The notes under the pieces were generated by a model. It did no database searches, had not been told where the DNA came from, and worked only from the letters and a program-made list of their open reading frames with translations. Source: Abditibacteriota bacterium (GTDB taxonomy: Bacteria; Armatimonadota; UBA5829). Taken from it: a DNA stretch of 64,000 nucleotides. Below are positions 1 through 8,453 of the stretch, in pieces; the first letter of the stretch is position 1, and the number at the start of each line of letters is the position of its first letter. The translations under genes and the position numbers were made by a program. The stretch spans positions 62,001-126,000 of the forward strand of contig JAFZNQ010000039.1 in the NCBI GenBank assembly GCA_017552965.1. Direction: 5' to 3'.

Positions 1-1
1 G

Positions 2-334
2 GTGGGAGATACCAGATATCTGGGCGCCTACATAGAGACCCAGGACGTCTCCGCCGTGAAGATGATGGCCGACTCCGTCATAGAGCGTATGAAGAGCGGC
101 TGCGTCCTGATAGGCGGCTACACCGAGGGCAAGATAGTATTTGTGGCCAAGGCCACCGACGACCTGGTGGCCAGAGGCATCCACTGCGGCAAGCTCATCA
201 GGGTGGCTGCCACAGCCACCGGCGGCAAGGGCGGCGGCAAGCCCGATTTTGCCCAGGGCGGCGGCAAGGATACCTCCAAACTGGAGGAAGCCTTTGCCAA
301 GGCCAGAGAAGCCTTCGGAGAGCAGCTGAAATAA
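2..334 (+). CDS. alaS: Alanyl-tRNA synthetase, C-terminal end (5' truncated)
   Basis: This is the last 110 or so residues of alanyl-tRNA synthetase, the cytoplasmic enzyme that charges tRNA-Ala. The window begins inside the gene, so the GTG at position 2 is only the first in-frame codon and not the real start. The visible part matches the C-terminal C-Ala/DHHA1 region: a beta-strand segment ending in VLIGGYTEGKIVFVAKAT and then the glycine-rich signature GGKGGGKPDFAQGGGKD (usual form GGxGGGxPxxAQxGG). A short helix, LEEAFAKAREAFGEQL, ends the protein. It is followed 13 bases later by ruvX, an alaS-ruvX order that is common in bacteria. The catalytic and editing domains lie upstream of the window. 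Confidence 0.93.
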   Translation: MGDTRYLGAYIETQDVSAVKMMADSVIERMKSGCVLIGGYTEGKIVFVAKATDDLVARGIHCGKLIRVAATATGGKGGGKPDFAQGGGKDTSKLEEAFAKAREAFGEQLK

Positions 335-347
335 ATACCTCCGGCCT

Positions 348-761
348 ATGAAAAGACTGCTGGCTCTGGATATAGGAGACGCCCGGGTGGGCGTCGCCGT
401 GTGCCTCAATCCTCTGGGGATAGTGTCGCCTCACTCCGTGCTCGAGAGGACCAGGAGCATCAAGGCCGACGTGAGGCAGATAGAGGCCATCGTCCGGGAA
501 AACCGCATAGACAAGGTGATCATAGGCCTGCCGTCGGGGCCGGATTCGGAGCAGGCAGTGAAAAACAGCGAGCTGGCCGACAGGCTCATGCGCCGCAGCG
601 ATTTTCCGCCCTGCCAGTACTGGAACGAGGACTTTAGCTCGGCGGACGCCGAGGAAGAGCTGAAGGCCATGGGCAGGAGCAGGCAGAAGAGGCGGCAGGT
701 GATAGACCGGTCGGCAGCGGTGCTGATACTGGAAAGCTATATAAGGTGTGAAGAACTATAA
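348..761 (+). CDS. ruvX: RuvX/YqgF-family Holliday junction resolvase-like nuclease
   Basis: A 137-residue RNase H-fold protein of the RuvX/YqgF family (usual size 130-150). Family members have been linked to pre-16S rRNA 5'-end processing and, from their fold, to Holliday junction resolution. The N-terminal motif LALDIGDARVGVAV carries the first acidic residue (D8). GLPSGPDSEQAVKNSELADRL is the second family block, YWNEDFSSADAEEEL supplies the middle acidic residue, and RQVIDRSAAVLILESYI contains the final Asp. The ATG has no strong Shine-Dalgarno site and lies 13 bases after alaS, so translational coupling is likely. Its stop overlaps the mltG start by one base (TAATG). Confidence 0.9.
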   Translation: MKRLLALDIGDARVGVAVCLNPLGIVSPHSVLERTRSIKADVRQIEAIVRENRIDKVIIGLPSGPDSEQAVKNSELADRLMRRSDFPPCQYWNEDFSSADAEEELKAMGRSRQKRRQVIDRSAAVLILESYIRCEEL

Positions 762-1774
762 TGTGGGGTCAAAAGCACGTGCGGACCGTGATGGTCATCC
801 TGGTGGCCGTGGTCGGATACCTGTGGTATCAGTGTCTCCCTCCCTCGCTGTCCGATGAGGTGGTGTTTATCACCATTCCCAAGGGGTCCACTCTGTCTCA
901 GGCTGCCTCGCAGCTGAAGTCGGCGGGCATCATACGCAGCGATACGGCTCTGAAGCTCTATATGAGGCTGAAGGGCCTCGCGGACGATGTCAAGCCCGGG
1001 ACCCACAGGTTTTACCGGCGGCTGCCCGTGGCGGGCATATCGGCGGAGCTGGTGAGGAGCACCCGGGACAGCTCGGTGATCACGGTGCCCGAGGGCTTTA
1101 CCATCGCCCAGATCCAGAACAGATACAACCTGCTCAAGGAAAAGACGGGGGACAGGTTCTGCTATCTCACCCTGAACGTGCCCGTGGGCTCCGTGTCCTT
1201 TATCCCTTCGGATTCCATGGAGGGCTATCTGTTCCCGGACACCTATCCCATAGCGGAAGAGGACGAGATGGGGCTCATCAGGCAGATGACCTCCAACTTC
1301 GAGCGCAAGGTCATCCTGAACTACCGGGAGGAGATAGCCGCGGCTGGAGAAAAGTATTTTCACGAGTCCGACTTCTATGAGGCCCTCTACAAGATAGTGA
1401 CCGTGGCGTCCCTCATAGAGAGGGAGGCCAAAGTCCCGTCGGAAAGGCCCATCATCGCGTCGGTCATATACAACAGGCTGGAAAAGGGCATGCGTCTCCA
1501 GATAGACGCCACCGTGAGCTACGTGCCCGGCAGGAGCACGAACAACAAAGAAAAGACCACCCTGAGCGACACGAAAAAGAAGACCGAATACAACACCTAC
1601 CGGATAGACGGGCTGCCGGCGGGCCCCATCTGCAACCCGGGGCTGGAGTGCATCAGGGCCGCCTTTGAGCCTGCCCGGACCGATTATCTCTACTACGTGG
1701 CCCGCAAGGACGGGTCCCACGTCTTTACCCGCTCCTTCGCCGAGCACAAGAAGGAAAAGGCCCGGGTCAAATGA
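761..1774 (+). CDS. mltG: Endolytic murein transglycosylase MltG
   Basis: A 337-residue membrane-anchored lytic transglycosylase that cuts nascent peptidoglycan strands in the periplasm or at the outer face of the inner membrane. One N-terminal membrane segment (about residues 9-27, VMVILVAVVGYLWYQ) is followed by a LysM-like region (ITIPKGSTLSQAASQLKSAG) and the YceG domain. Family signatures are VITVPEGFTIAQI, MEGYLFPDTYPI, ASLIEREAKVPSERPIIASV and YNTYRIDGLPAGPICNPG. The first Glu of IERE, E220, aligns with the catalytic Glu of E. coli MltG (E218). The start codon overlaps the ruvX stop and the stop overlaps the yqeG start (ATGA), so ruvX-mltG-yqeG form one transcription unit. Confidence 0.95.
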   Translation: MWGQKHVRTVMVILVAVVGYLWYQCLPPSLSDEVVFITIPKGSTLSQAASQLKSAGIIRSDTALKLYMRLKGLADDVKPGTHRFYRRLPVAGISAELVRSTRDSSVITVPEGFTIAQIQNRYNLLKEKTGDRFCYLTLNVPVGSVSFIPSDSMEGYLFPDTYPIAEEDEMGLIRQMTSNFERKVILNYREEIAAAGEKYFHESDFYEALYKIVTVASLIEREAKVPSERPIIASVIYNRLEKGMRLQIDATVSYVPGRSTNNKEKTTLSDTKKKTEYNTYRIDGLPAGPICNPGLECIRAAFEPARTDYLYYVARKDGSHVFTRSFAEHKKEKARVK

Positions 1775-2295
1775 AGGGTCCTCTCAAAGCCTTTGCGCAG
1801 TGGCTCAGGCCCGATATGTGGGCGGAGCGGGTGTCCGACCTGACGCCCGGCCTGCTGGAAGAGCGGGGGATAAAGGCGATCATACTGGATCTGGACAACA
1901 CCCTGCTGCCCTGGAAGAGCGACCGGGTCCCGGAGGAAAACCTGCGTTGGGCCGAGGGTCTCCGGCGGGAGGGCATCAAAATATTCGTGCTGTCCAACAC
2001 CACGAAGCCCGGGCGCATGAAGGCCATATGCGCCGGCATAGGCGCCGGGTGGATACATCCCGCCGCCAAGCCAAACAAAAGCAGCTTTTTGCGGGCCGCC
2101 CGCAGCCTGGAGCTGGAGCCCCGGGAGATAGCGGTGGTGGGAGACCAGCTGTTTACGGATATGCTGGGAGGCAGGCTGGCAGGAATGTATCTCGTGCTCG
2201 TCAGACCCATCAGCGCCGTGGAATTTGCGGGCACCCGTCTCATATCCCGGCCGGCCGAGCGGCTGCTGAAAAAGTATATGCAGGCCCCTTTTTGA
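1771..2295 (+). CDS. YqeG-family HAD-IIIA phosphatase
   Basis: A 174-residue HAD-superfamily phosphatase of the YqeG type (usual length about 170). Motif I is AIILDLDNTLLPW with nucleophile and acid/base D40 and D42. Motif II is FVLSNTTKPGRM, and motif III/IV is IAVVGDQLFTDMLGGRLAGM. The in vivo substrate of this family is not established; the mitochondrial relative Gep4/PTPMT-like enzymes act on phosphatidylglycerophosphate, so a lipid phosphate substrate is possible but unproven. The start overlaps the mltG stop by four bases. The stop is followed by a 143-base AT-rich gap carrying the pilB promoter. Confidence 0.85.
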   Translation: MKGPLKAFAQWLRPDMWAERVSDLTPGLLEERGIKAIILDLDNTLLPWKSDRVPEENLRWAEGLRREGIKIFVLSNTTKPGRMKAICAGIGAGWIHPAAKPNKSSFLRAARSLELEPREIAVVGDQLFTDMLGGRLAGMYLVLVRPISAVEFAGTRLISRPAERLLKKYMQAPF

Positions 2296-2343
2296 GGAAA
2301 AACCAAGATTTTTTCGGATTTTTCATAGATTTTTCCTTCAGGT

Positions 2344-2373
2344 TTGCATAAGGGCCGGCATATGTGATATAAT
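2344..2373 (+). promoter_or_regulatory. Sigma70-type promoter of the pilBTC operon
   Basis: A -35 box TTGCAT at 2344-2349 and a perfect -10 box TATAAT at 2368-2373 are separated by 18 bases. It lies in the AT-rich gap between yqeG and pilB, about 65 bases before the pilB start. The T-rich run at 2308-2340 just upstream has no clear hairpin, so read-through from yqeG is possible. Confidence 0.65.
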
Positions 2374-2438
2374 AAATCTATACAGTGAATAAAACTTAGC
2401 TTGATGAATACTATACTGTTTTGAAACAGGAGCACAAC

Positions 2439-4199
2439 ATGGCATTAGCAAGAAAAGATGTAGGAGAGATCCTCGTAACGAAAGGATATATGACCCAGCA
2501 GCAGCTGGAGCAGGTCAGAGTCGCTCAGAAGAACGCCCCGGGCGATCTGGGCAAGATAGCCGTGGAGCTGGGCTTTGTGACCGAGAAGCAGGTCATAGAA
2601 GCAAAGGCCGAGTCCTTCAACTATCTGTTCTTTGACTTTGAGAAATCCGCCAAGACCATAGATCCCAAGTGCGCGACCCTCATACCCGAGCACGTTGCGA
2701 GAAAATACAAGGCGATCGCTCTGGGCAAGAAGCACGACAAGCTGTTTGTCTGCATCTGCAATCCCGGCGACAACACGGCGCTGAACGATATACGCCTGGC
2801 CACCGGCGTTCAGAACATCAAGATATGCCTGGGCAGCGAAGACGAGATCCTGGCTGCCATAGACCAGTATTACAAGACAGATCAGGGCATCGTGCCCTCC
2901 AACGTGGACAACACGGATATCACCGCCAAGCCGGAGAACACCCTGTCCTCCGAGATCAGACAGAATCTGGTGGATATGCAGAACGCGGACGTCGACGACG
3001 ACGAGGAAGAGGGCGAGGATCAGAACACCGCTCCCATCGTCCGCTTGGCCTATTCCATCATCAAGCTGGCCATCGAGGACGGCGCATCGGATATCCACAT
3101 AGAGCCCCAGAGAGACAACGTCCGCGTCAGATACAGGATCGACGGCGTGCTCCACGAGGTCATGCCTCTGCCCAAGTACGTTGACAAGCCTCTTACGTCC
3201 CGCTTCAAGATCATGTCGGATATGAATATCGCCGAAAAGAGAGCTCCTCAGGACGGCCGTATCGGTATCATGCTGGACAAGAAAGACTATGACCTTCGTG
3301 TCAGCTGCCTTCCCACCGTCCACGGCGAAAAGATCGTTATGAGAATCCTGGACAAGAGCTCCGTCCTCCTGGGTCTCAACAAGCTGGGCTTTACCCACGA
3401 GCTCCAGTCCGAAGTGGAAGAGCTCATCAGCCAGCCTAACGGCTGCGTGCTGCTGACCGGACCTACAGGTTCGGGCAAAACCACCACGCTGTATTCGATC
3501 CTGCACAAGCTGAACACCATCGAAAAGAATATCCTCACCGTAGAGGACCCTGTAGAATACCAGCTGCCCGGTATCGCCCAGGTCCACGTGAACAGAAAAG
3601 CCGGCCTGACCTTCGCTACGGCCCTGCGCTCCTTCCTGAGACAGGACCCCGATATCATCATGGTCGGTGAAATGAGAGACCTGGAAACCGCCAGCATCGC
3701 CATCGAGTCCGCACTTACCGGACACCTTGTGCTGAGCACCCTCCACACCAACGACGCTCCTTCCGCTATCACCAGACTTGCCGATATGGGTATTGAGGAA
3801 TACCTGATCGCCGCTACTATGATAGGTATAGTCGCCCAGCGTCTTGCCAGAAGGATATGTCCCAACTGCAAGACCTCCTATCAGGTGCCCGCCTCCGACC
3901 TGAGGCGCTTTGGCCTGAAGGAGTTTGACGACAACGAGATGATCACCCTCTACAAGGGCACCGGCTGCGAAAAGTGCAAGAACACCGGCTACAAGGGACG
4001 CTGCGGCATCCACGAGATGCTCACCGTCAACGACGAAGTCCGCGAGCTCATAGTCCGCAAGGCCCCCGTGACCAACCTGAGAGAAGCCGCCAAGGCCAAC
4101 GGCATGAACGAGCTGAGAGAAGACGGACTGATCAAGGTCCTCGAGGGCATCACCACTCCCGACGAGGTCATGAGAGTCGTCTTTACGGCCGGTTATTGA
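2439..4199 (+). CDS. pilB: Type IV pilus extension ATPase PilB
   Basis: A 586-residue GspE/PilB ATPase that powers pilin polymerisation at the cytoplasmic face of the inner membrane. An N-terminal MshEN/T2SSE_N domain (about residues 1-140) is followed by an acidic linker (DVDDDEEEGED), the GspE N2 region (ASDIHIEPQRDNVRVRYRID) and the RecA-like domain. Walker A is GPTGSGKTTT with K347; the Asp box is EDPVEYQLPG, Walker B is DPDIIMVGEMRDLETA and the His box is TGHLVLSTLHTNDA. A tetracysteine zinc site, CPNC...CEKC, follows, as in PilB and not PilT. The start is set at the ATG in 2439 because CAGGAG lies six bases before it; an upstream in-frame TTG at 2421 would bury that site. Confidence 0.95.
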   Translation: MALARKDVGEILVTKGYMTQQQLEQVRVAQKNAPGDLGKIAVELGFVTEKQVIEAKAESFNYLFFDFEKSAKTIDPKCATLIPEHVARKYKAIALGKKHDKLFVCICNPGDNTALNDIRLATGVQNIKICLGSEDEILAAIDQYYKTDQGIVPSNVDNTDITAKPENTLSSEIRQNLVDMQNADVDDDEEEGEDQNTAPIVRLAYSIIKLAIEDGASDIHIEPQRDNVRVRYRIDGVLHEVMPLPKYVDKPLTSRFKIMSDMNIAEKRAPQDGRIGIMLDKKDYDLRVSCLPTVHGEKIVMRILDKSSVLLGLNKLGFTHELQSEVEELISQPNGCVLLTGPTGSGKTTTLYSILHKLNTIEKNILTVEDPVEYQLPGIAQVHVNRKAGLTFATALRSFLRQDPDIIMVGEMRDLETASIAIESALTGHLVLSTLHTNDAPSAITRLADMGIEEYLIAATMIGIVAQRLARRICPNCKTSYQVPASDLRRFGLKEFDDNEMITLYKGTGCEKCKNTGYKGRCGIHEMLTVNDEVRELIVRKAPVTNLREAAKANGMNELREDGLIKVLEGITTPDEVMRVVFTAGY

Positions 4200-4212
4200 T
4201 AGGGGAGACTAT

Positions 4213-5337
4213 ATGGCAGACAAACCTACTACCTTCGCTCCTCAGGACGTCAAGTCCCTGAACGACGTCCATCTGGACGATCTGCTGAACGAAATGGCCA
4301 GCCTGGGCTCCTCCGACCTTCACCTGGCGGTGGGGCTCCCGCCCATGATCCGCAAGGACGGCGGTCTCAGGAAGCTGAACTATGAAGTCTTCAAGCCCAT
4401 GATCCTCCAGAGGGTCATATACGACATCCTGAACGACGAGCAGATACAGAAGTTCGAAGAGTCCTGGGAGCTGGATATGTCTTACTACGTCCAGAACCTG
4501 GCCCGTTTCAGGGTGAACATATATAAGGACAGAGGCAATCTGGCCGGCGCCTTCCGTATCATCCCCATGAAGACCCCTACCATCGAGGAGATGGGTCTTC
4601 CCAAGGTGCTGGGGGATCTGTGCGAAAAGCCCAGAGGCCTCATACTGGTGACCGGTCCTACCGGCTCCGGCAAGTCCACCACCCTGGCTGCCATGGTCCA
4701 CAAGATCAATCTGGAGCAGGAGCAGCATATCATCACCATCGAGGACCCTGTGGAATTTGTCCACAATCACATCAAGAGCATCGTCAATCAGAGAGAAGTG
4801 GGCACGGACACCAAGGCCTTTGCCAACGCTCTGAGAGCCGCCATGCGTGAAGACCCGGACGTCATCCTGGTGGGTGAAATGAGAGACCTGGATACCATGC
4901 AGAATGCTATCCGGGCCGCCGAGACAGGCCACCTGGTCTTTGCCACCCTCCACACCAATTCCGCGTCTTCCACCGTGGACAGGATCGTGGACTCCTTCCC
5001 TGCGGAGCAGCAGGAGCAGATCAGGCTCATGCTGTCCAACTCCCTGCAGGCTATCCTGTGCCAGCAGCTGCTGCCCAGAGCCTCCGGCAAGGGCCGTATA
5101 GCCGCCATGGAGATCCTGCTGGGGACTCCCGCCGTGCGCAACCTTATCCGTGAATCCAAGAGCCATCAGCTGACCAGTACCATCCAGACCAGCGGCGGTA
5201 TCGGCATGCAGACCATGGACCAGCACCTGAAGGAGCTGTATCAGTCCGGAATGGTCACCTATGACGACGCCGTGGGCAAGGCCATGAGCCCAGAAGAGTT
5301 CAAGGCCATGGTATCGTCGGGTCAAGTGAAAAAATAA
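4213..5337 (+). CDS. pilT: Type IV pilus retraction ATPase PilT
   Basis: A 374-residue hexameric ATPase that depolymerises the pilus and drives twitching motility. An N-terminal PAS-like domain (SSDLHLAVGLPPMIRKDG) precedes the RecA-like core. Walker A is GPTGSGKSTT with K154, and Walker B is EDPDVILVGEMRDLDTM. The PilT-typical AIRAAETGHLVFATLHTNSA block follows. There is no zinc tetracysteine, which separates it from PilB. The start follows an AGGGGAGA ribosome site. It lies 13 bases after pilB and 18 before pilC, so the three are cotranscribed. Confidence 0.95.
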   Translation: MADKPTTFAPQDVKSLNDVHLDDLLNEMASLGSSDLHLAVGLPPMIRKDGGLRKLNYEVFKPMILQRVIYDILNDEQIQKFEESWELDMSYYVQNLARFRVNIYKDRGNLAGAFRIIPMKTPTIEEMGLPKVLGDLCEKPRGLILVTGPTGSGKSTTLAAMVHKINLEQEQHIITIEDPVEFVHNHIKSIVNQREVGTDTKAFANALRAAMREDPDVILVGEMRDLDTMQNAIRAAETGHLVFATLHTNSASSTVDRIVDSFPAEQQEQIRLMLSNSLQAILCQQLLPRASGKGRIAAMEILLGTPAVRNLIRESKSHQLTSTIQTSGGIGMQTMDQHLKELYQSGMVTYDDAVGKAMSPEEFKAMVSSGQVKK

Positions 5338-5355
5338 CCATAGGAGGCAGTACAC

Positions 5356-6579
5356 ATGCCCAGTTTTTCGTATACCATCAAGGACGAAGAAGAAAAGATC
5401 CTGGAAGGCACAGCCGAAGCCGACAGTGAAGATATTCTCCGCACCCGTCTTTCCGAACAGGGCTTTACCGTTCTCGAGATAAAGCAAACCAAGACCACCA
5501 CCGGCGCCCGCAAGGTGTACGGCGGCGTCAAGGCCAAGGACCTGTCCATCATGTGCAGACAGTTCTCCGTTATGATCGACGCCGGCGTGTCCCTGGTCCG
5601 CAGCCTGAACGTTCTCAGTCAGCAGGTGTCCAACCCCAAGCTGAAGATAGTGCTGGAGGACGTGAAGCTGGACGTGGAGGCTGGTAATCAGCTCTACAAG
5701 GCTCTGTCAAAGTATCCCGCCATATTCGACAGACTGTTCGTCGGTCTGATCAAGGCCGGCGAGGTCGGCGGTAACCTGGAAGAGTCCCTGCACAGACTGT
5801 CGGAGTTCCTGGAGTCCGACGTGAAGCTCAAGAACAAGATCAAGTCCGCTATGACCTATCCTACGGTAGTTATGGTGGCGGCCATCACCATCGTGCTGGT
5901 GCTGATGACCTTTGTCATCCCTCAGTTTTTGAGCATGTTTGAGGACCTGGGCGTCAAGGAGCTCCCTCCCACCACCCAGTTCCTGAAGGACTTTTCCGAC
6001 TTCCTGCTGCAGAAGTGGTATCTGCTCATAGGCATCGTGGCCTGCGCCGTGGGTCTGTGGAAGTGGATCGCCTCCACCAAACTGGGCAACAGGTGTATCG
6101 ACTGGGGCAAGCTGAAGGTGCCCGTGTTCGGCGATCTGACCCTGAAGGTGGCTATCAGCCGTTTTGCCAGAACCCTGGCTACCCTCCTCTCCTCCGGCGT
6201 GCCCATTCTGCAAGCCATGGAGACCGTGGCCGGCACCGTGTCCAACGAGATCATCTCCGACGCCATCTTTGACGCCAGAGAAGCCATCCGCGAAGGTGAG
6301 GGCATCGCTCCTCCTCTGGAGCGCAGCAAGCTGTTTCCTCCCATGGTGGTCCACATGATCGCCATCGGACAGGAGTCCGGCGCTCTGGACCCCATGCTCC
6401 TGAAGGTGGCAGACTTCTACGAGGACGAGGTGGACAACATGGTGGCCTCCCTGACCTCGGCTCTGGAGCCTTTGCTGATCATATTCCTGGGCGGAATAGT
6501 CGGCTTTATCGTCATATCGGTCTTTATGCCTATCATCAACATCACCCAGACCCTGTCCGGTGACGGCGCTGCCGAATAG
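5356..6579 (+). CDS. pilC: Type IV pilus inner-membrane platform protein PilC
   Basis: A 407-residue GspF/PilC polytopic protein that couples the cytoplasmic ATPases to the growing pilus. It has two GspF cytoplasmic domains (about residues 70-195 and 270-395), each followed by membrane helices: VVMVAAITIVLVLMTFVIP, then YLLIGIVACAVGLW, then PLLIIFLGGIVGFIVISVFM near the C-terminus. Typical blocks are MCRQFSVMIDAGVSLVRSLN and RFARTLATLLSSGVPILQAM. TAGGAGGC precedes the ATG. The operon ends here with a strong hairpin terminator 28 bases downstream. Confidence 0.94.
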   Translation: MPSFSYTIKDEEEKILEGTAEADSEDILRTRLSEQGFTVLEIKQTKTTTGARKVYGGVKAKDLSIMCRQFSVMIDAGVSLVRSLNVLSQQVSNPKLKIVLEDVKLDVEAGNQLYKALSKYPAIFDRLFVGLIKAGEVGGNLEESLHRLSEFLESDVKLKNKIKSAMTYPTVVMVAAITIVLVLMTFVIPQFLSMFEDLGVKELPPTTQFLKDFSDFLLQKWYLLIGIVACAVGLWKWIASTKLGNRCIDWGKLKVPVFGDLTLKVAISRFARTLATLLSSGVPILQAMETVAGTVSNEIISDAIFDAREAIREGEGIAPPLERSKLFPPMVVHMIAIGQESGALDPMLLKVADFYEDEVDNMVASLTSALEPLLIIFLGGIVGFIVISVFMPIINITQTLSGDGAAE

Positions 6580-6606
6580 GTACAGAGATATAATTGAAAC
6601 TTTTGG

Positions 6607-6639
6607 GTCTATCAGTGCGTCGCACTGATAGACTTTTTT
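6607..6639 (+). terminator. Intrinsic terminator after pilC
   Basis: A near-perfect inverted repeat runs from GTCTATCAGTGCG (6607-6619) to CGCACTGATAGAC (6621-6633), followed by TTTTT (6634-6638). The stem is about 12 base pairs with a tight loop, which is strong for a rho-independent terminator. Confidence 0.88.
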
Positions 6640-6643
6640 ATGT

Positions 6644-6666
6644 CCGGACCGCGGGGAGCCGTCCGG
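6644..6666 (+). promoter_or_regulatory. Small hairpin in the pilD leader
   Basis: CCGGAC (6644-6649) and GTCCGG (6661-6666) are complementary and separated by an 11-base loop. The hairpin sits between the pilC terminator and the pilD ribosome site, so it falls in the pilD leader. There is no U-run after it, so it is not an intrinsic terminator. Function is unknown. Confidence 0.3.
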
Positions 6667-6682
6667 TAACAGAGGTGTCAGC

Positions 6683-7591
6683 GTGAACATTCAGCTATTG
6701 ACCATAGGCATAGTATTTGCCTTTCTCTTCGGGATCACCATAGGCAGCTTTCTCAACGTGTGCATATACAGGCTGCCTCTCGGTATGTCCGTCAATTTTC
6801 CCCCTTCCCATTGTCCCAAATGCAAGCACAGGCTGGGGGCGGCGGACCTGTTTCCTCTCTTCAGCTTCCTGCTTTTGGGCCGCAAATGCAGATATTGCGG
6901 CGCCCCCATCAGCTGGACCTACTTTTCCCGGGAGCTGCTCACCGGGCTCATATTCGTGTGCATCTTCCTCCGGTTCGGCTACAGCATAGACACTGTGTGC
7001 TACTGCCTCTTTGCCGCGGGGCTCATAGTGGCCTTCTTCACCGACCTGGAGACCTACATCATACCCGACTCGGTGAACATAGCCCTCTGCATCTTCGGCG
7101 TGGCCCGGGATATAGCCCGGATAGCCGAGGCCTCCGGCTACGCAGTGGGCGGCGGCTCCGCCCTGACCCTCTACAGCATCCCCTTTACGGACGTGAGCTT
7201 TCGCATGATGCCCTCGGTCATGGGCATAGTGCTGTGCGGCGGCGCCTTCTGGCTGCTGACGGTGATAGGCTACCACGCCTTCAGGCCCAGAGATCCCAAA
7301 AAGAGAGAGGGCTACGAAGGCGCCATGGGCATGGGCGACGTGTTTCTGGCAGCCGGCATAGGCGCGGTGCTGGGGGCCCGGAAGGGCTTTATCAGCTTTC
7401 TCGCGGCCATATTTCTGGGCACCTTCATCGGCCTTATAGTGATAGCCGTCCGCAGGAGAAAGGGCGACCTGCAGGGAGAGGGCACCATGATCCCCTTCGG
7501 GCCCTTTATGGCCGCCGGAGCCATGATAGTACTCTTCTTTGCAGACAAGCTGACCCTCCTCTGGAAACTGTGGCTGGGCCTGTTTGCATGA
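6683..7591 (+). CDS. pilD: Prepilin peptidase/N-methyltransferase PilD
   Basis: A 302-residue polytopic aspartyl protease that cleaves prepilin leader peptides and methylates the new N-terminus. The N-terminal block GSFLNVCIYRLPLGMSVNFP is followed by the CPKC and CRYC cysteine pairs of the methyltransferase loop. The two catalytic aspartates are D121 in FFTDLETYIIPD and D219 in GMGDVFLAAGIGAV. About eight hydrophobic segments are visible. A GTG start is used, with GAGGTG upstream. A roughly 45-residue extra stretch around RIAEASGYAVGGGSALTLYS separates the two catalytic regions. The neighbours are its likely substrates, the pilin-like proteins directly downstream. Confidence 0.93.
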   Translation: MNIQLLTIGIVFAFLFGITIGSFLNVCIYRLPLGMSVNFPPSHCPKCKHRLGAADLFPLFSFLLLGRKCRYCGAPISWTYFSRELLTGLIFVCIFLRFGYSIDTVCYCLFAAGLIVAFFTDLETYIIPDSVNIALCIFGVARDIARIAEASGYAVGGGSALTLYSIPFTDVSFRMMPSVMGIVLCGGAFWLLTVIGYHAFRPRDPKKREGYEGAMGMGDVFLAAGIGAVLGARKGFISFLAAIFLGTFIGLIVIAVRRRKGDLQGEGTMIPFGPFMAAGAMIVLFFADKLTLLWKLWLGLFA

Positions 7592-7643
7592 TACAGAAAA
7601 TACCAGAACGCGGGAACATTGAACGGATTTAGACAGACTAATA

Positions 7644-7668
7644 AATGTATGCGAATACATTAATTTTT
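7644..7668 (+). promoter_or_regulatory. AT-rich hairpin between pilD and the pilin gene
   Basis: AATGTAT (7644-7650) pairs with ATACATT (7655-7661) and is followed by an AATTTTT run. It could be a weak terminator for pilD or a leader structure for the pilin gene. A possible promoter (TTGAAC at 7619-7624, TAAATG at 7642-7647, 17-base spacer) overlaps it. The two readings conflict and the sequence alone does not decide. Confidence 0.35.
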
Positions 7669-7683
7669 GCAAGGGTTGAATCT

Positions 7684-8424
7684 ATGAATACGAGAAACAA
7701 ATTCATGCATGAAGGCTTTACTCTCATCGAGCTGCTTACGGTCATAGCCATAATTGCTATATTGTCCGCTATCATTTTCCCGATCATGAAGAGCGTGTCC
7801 GAGCAGACGGATCGCACCGCCTGCACCTCCAATATGAAGGAGATAGGGGTGGCTCTCTCCATGTATCACGCCGACAACGGCCGCTATCCGGCCGGACTGG
7901 CTCCCGACGTGGAGTATGACGGCGACGGCAATCCCAAGGGCATCACAGGCTCCAAGACCAACCTGTTCGCCAATGACTATCTGGCCAACACCGAAGCTTT
8001 TCATTGCCCCTCCGACGTCCGTTTTGAGGACAAGTATGAAGTTGTTAAGCTCGCCGACAGGGACGTGTACGCCTATTCGTCCTACGAGGTGTATATCAAC
8101 GACGCCTCCTCCTATGACAACGTAGGCACCGACAACGTGGTCTGCTACAACGCAGGCAGCAACCCCGTGAAGCAGTACGCCCTGTCCTGGACCAATGACA
8201 AGGACGCCGCCGGCACCGATTATGCCAGGCAGCTCAAATGGAAGAACCCTCCTTCAAGCACCGTGGTCTGCTGGTGCATGAATCATGCCGATTACCCTTA
8301 CGCTCAGGACGGCTCCGCCTCCGGCAAGTCGCTGGTGCTGTTCCTGGACGGTCACGTAGATCTGTTTAACGACGTATCCATAGTGGCAGGCAACACCTGG
8401 AAAGTAAAGCCCATCAAAGAATAG
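7684..8424 (+). CDS. Type IV pilin-like protein (short, likely major pilin)
   Basis: A 246-residue prepilin. The leader MNTRNKFMHEG is cut before FTLIELLTVIAIIAILSAII, which has the conserved Glu at mature position 5 and a hydrophobic helix. The globular part has four Cys, repeated aromatic/Asp patches and a C-terminal FLDGHVDLF block like that of the DUF1559/H-X9-DG pseudopilins common in Armatimonadota, Planctomycetota and Verrucomicrobiota. The start is placed at 7684 since AAGGG lies about eight bases upstream and the leader is then of normal size; an ATG at 7645 would add 13 residues. As the smallest of the four pilin-like proteins here it is the best candidate for the main subunit, which is inference. 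Confidence 0.82.
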   Translation: MNTRNKFMHEGFTLIELLTVIAIIAILSAIIFPIMKSVSEQTDRTACTSNMKEIGVALSMYHADNGRYPAGLAPDVEYDGDGNPKGITGSKTNLFANDYLANTEAFHCPSDVRFEDKYEVVKLADRDVYAYSSYEVYINDASSYDNVGTDNVVCYNAGSNPVKQYALSWTNDKDAAGTDYARQLKWKNPPSSTVVCWCMNHADYPYAQDGSASGKSLVLFLDGHVDLFNDVSIVAGNTWKVKPIKE

Positions 8425-8453
8425 AGTTCCGTATTAGAATGCAGGATAGAAGA

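Noticed and set aside
2421-2438. TTG at 2421 as the pilB start
   Set aside because: It would place the CAGGAG ribosome site inside the coding region. The ATG at 2439 is correctly spaced from that site and gives the normal family N-terminus.
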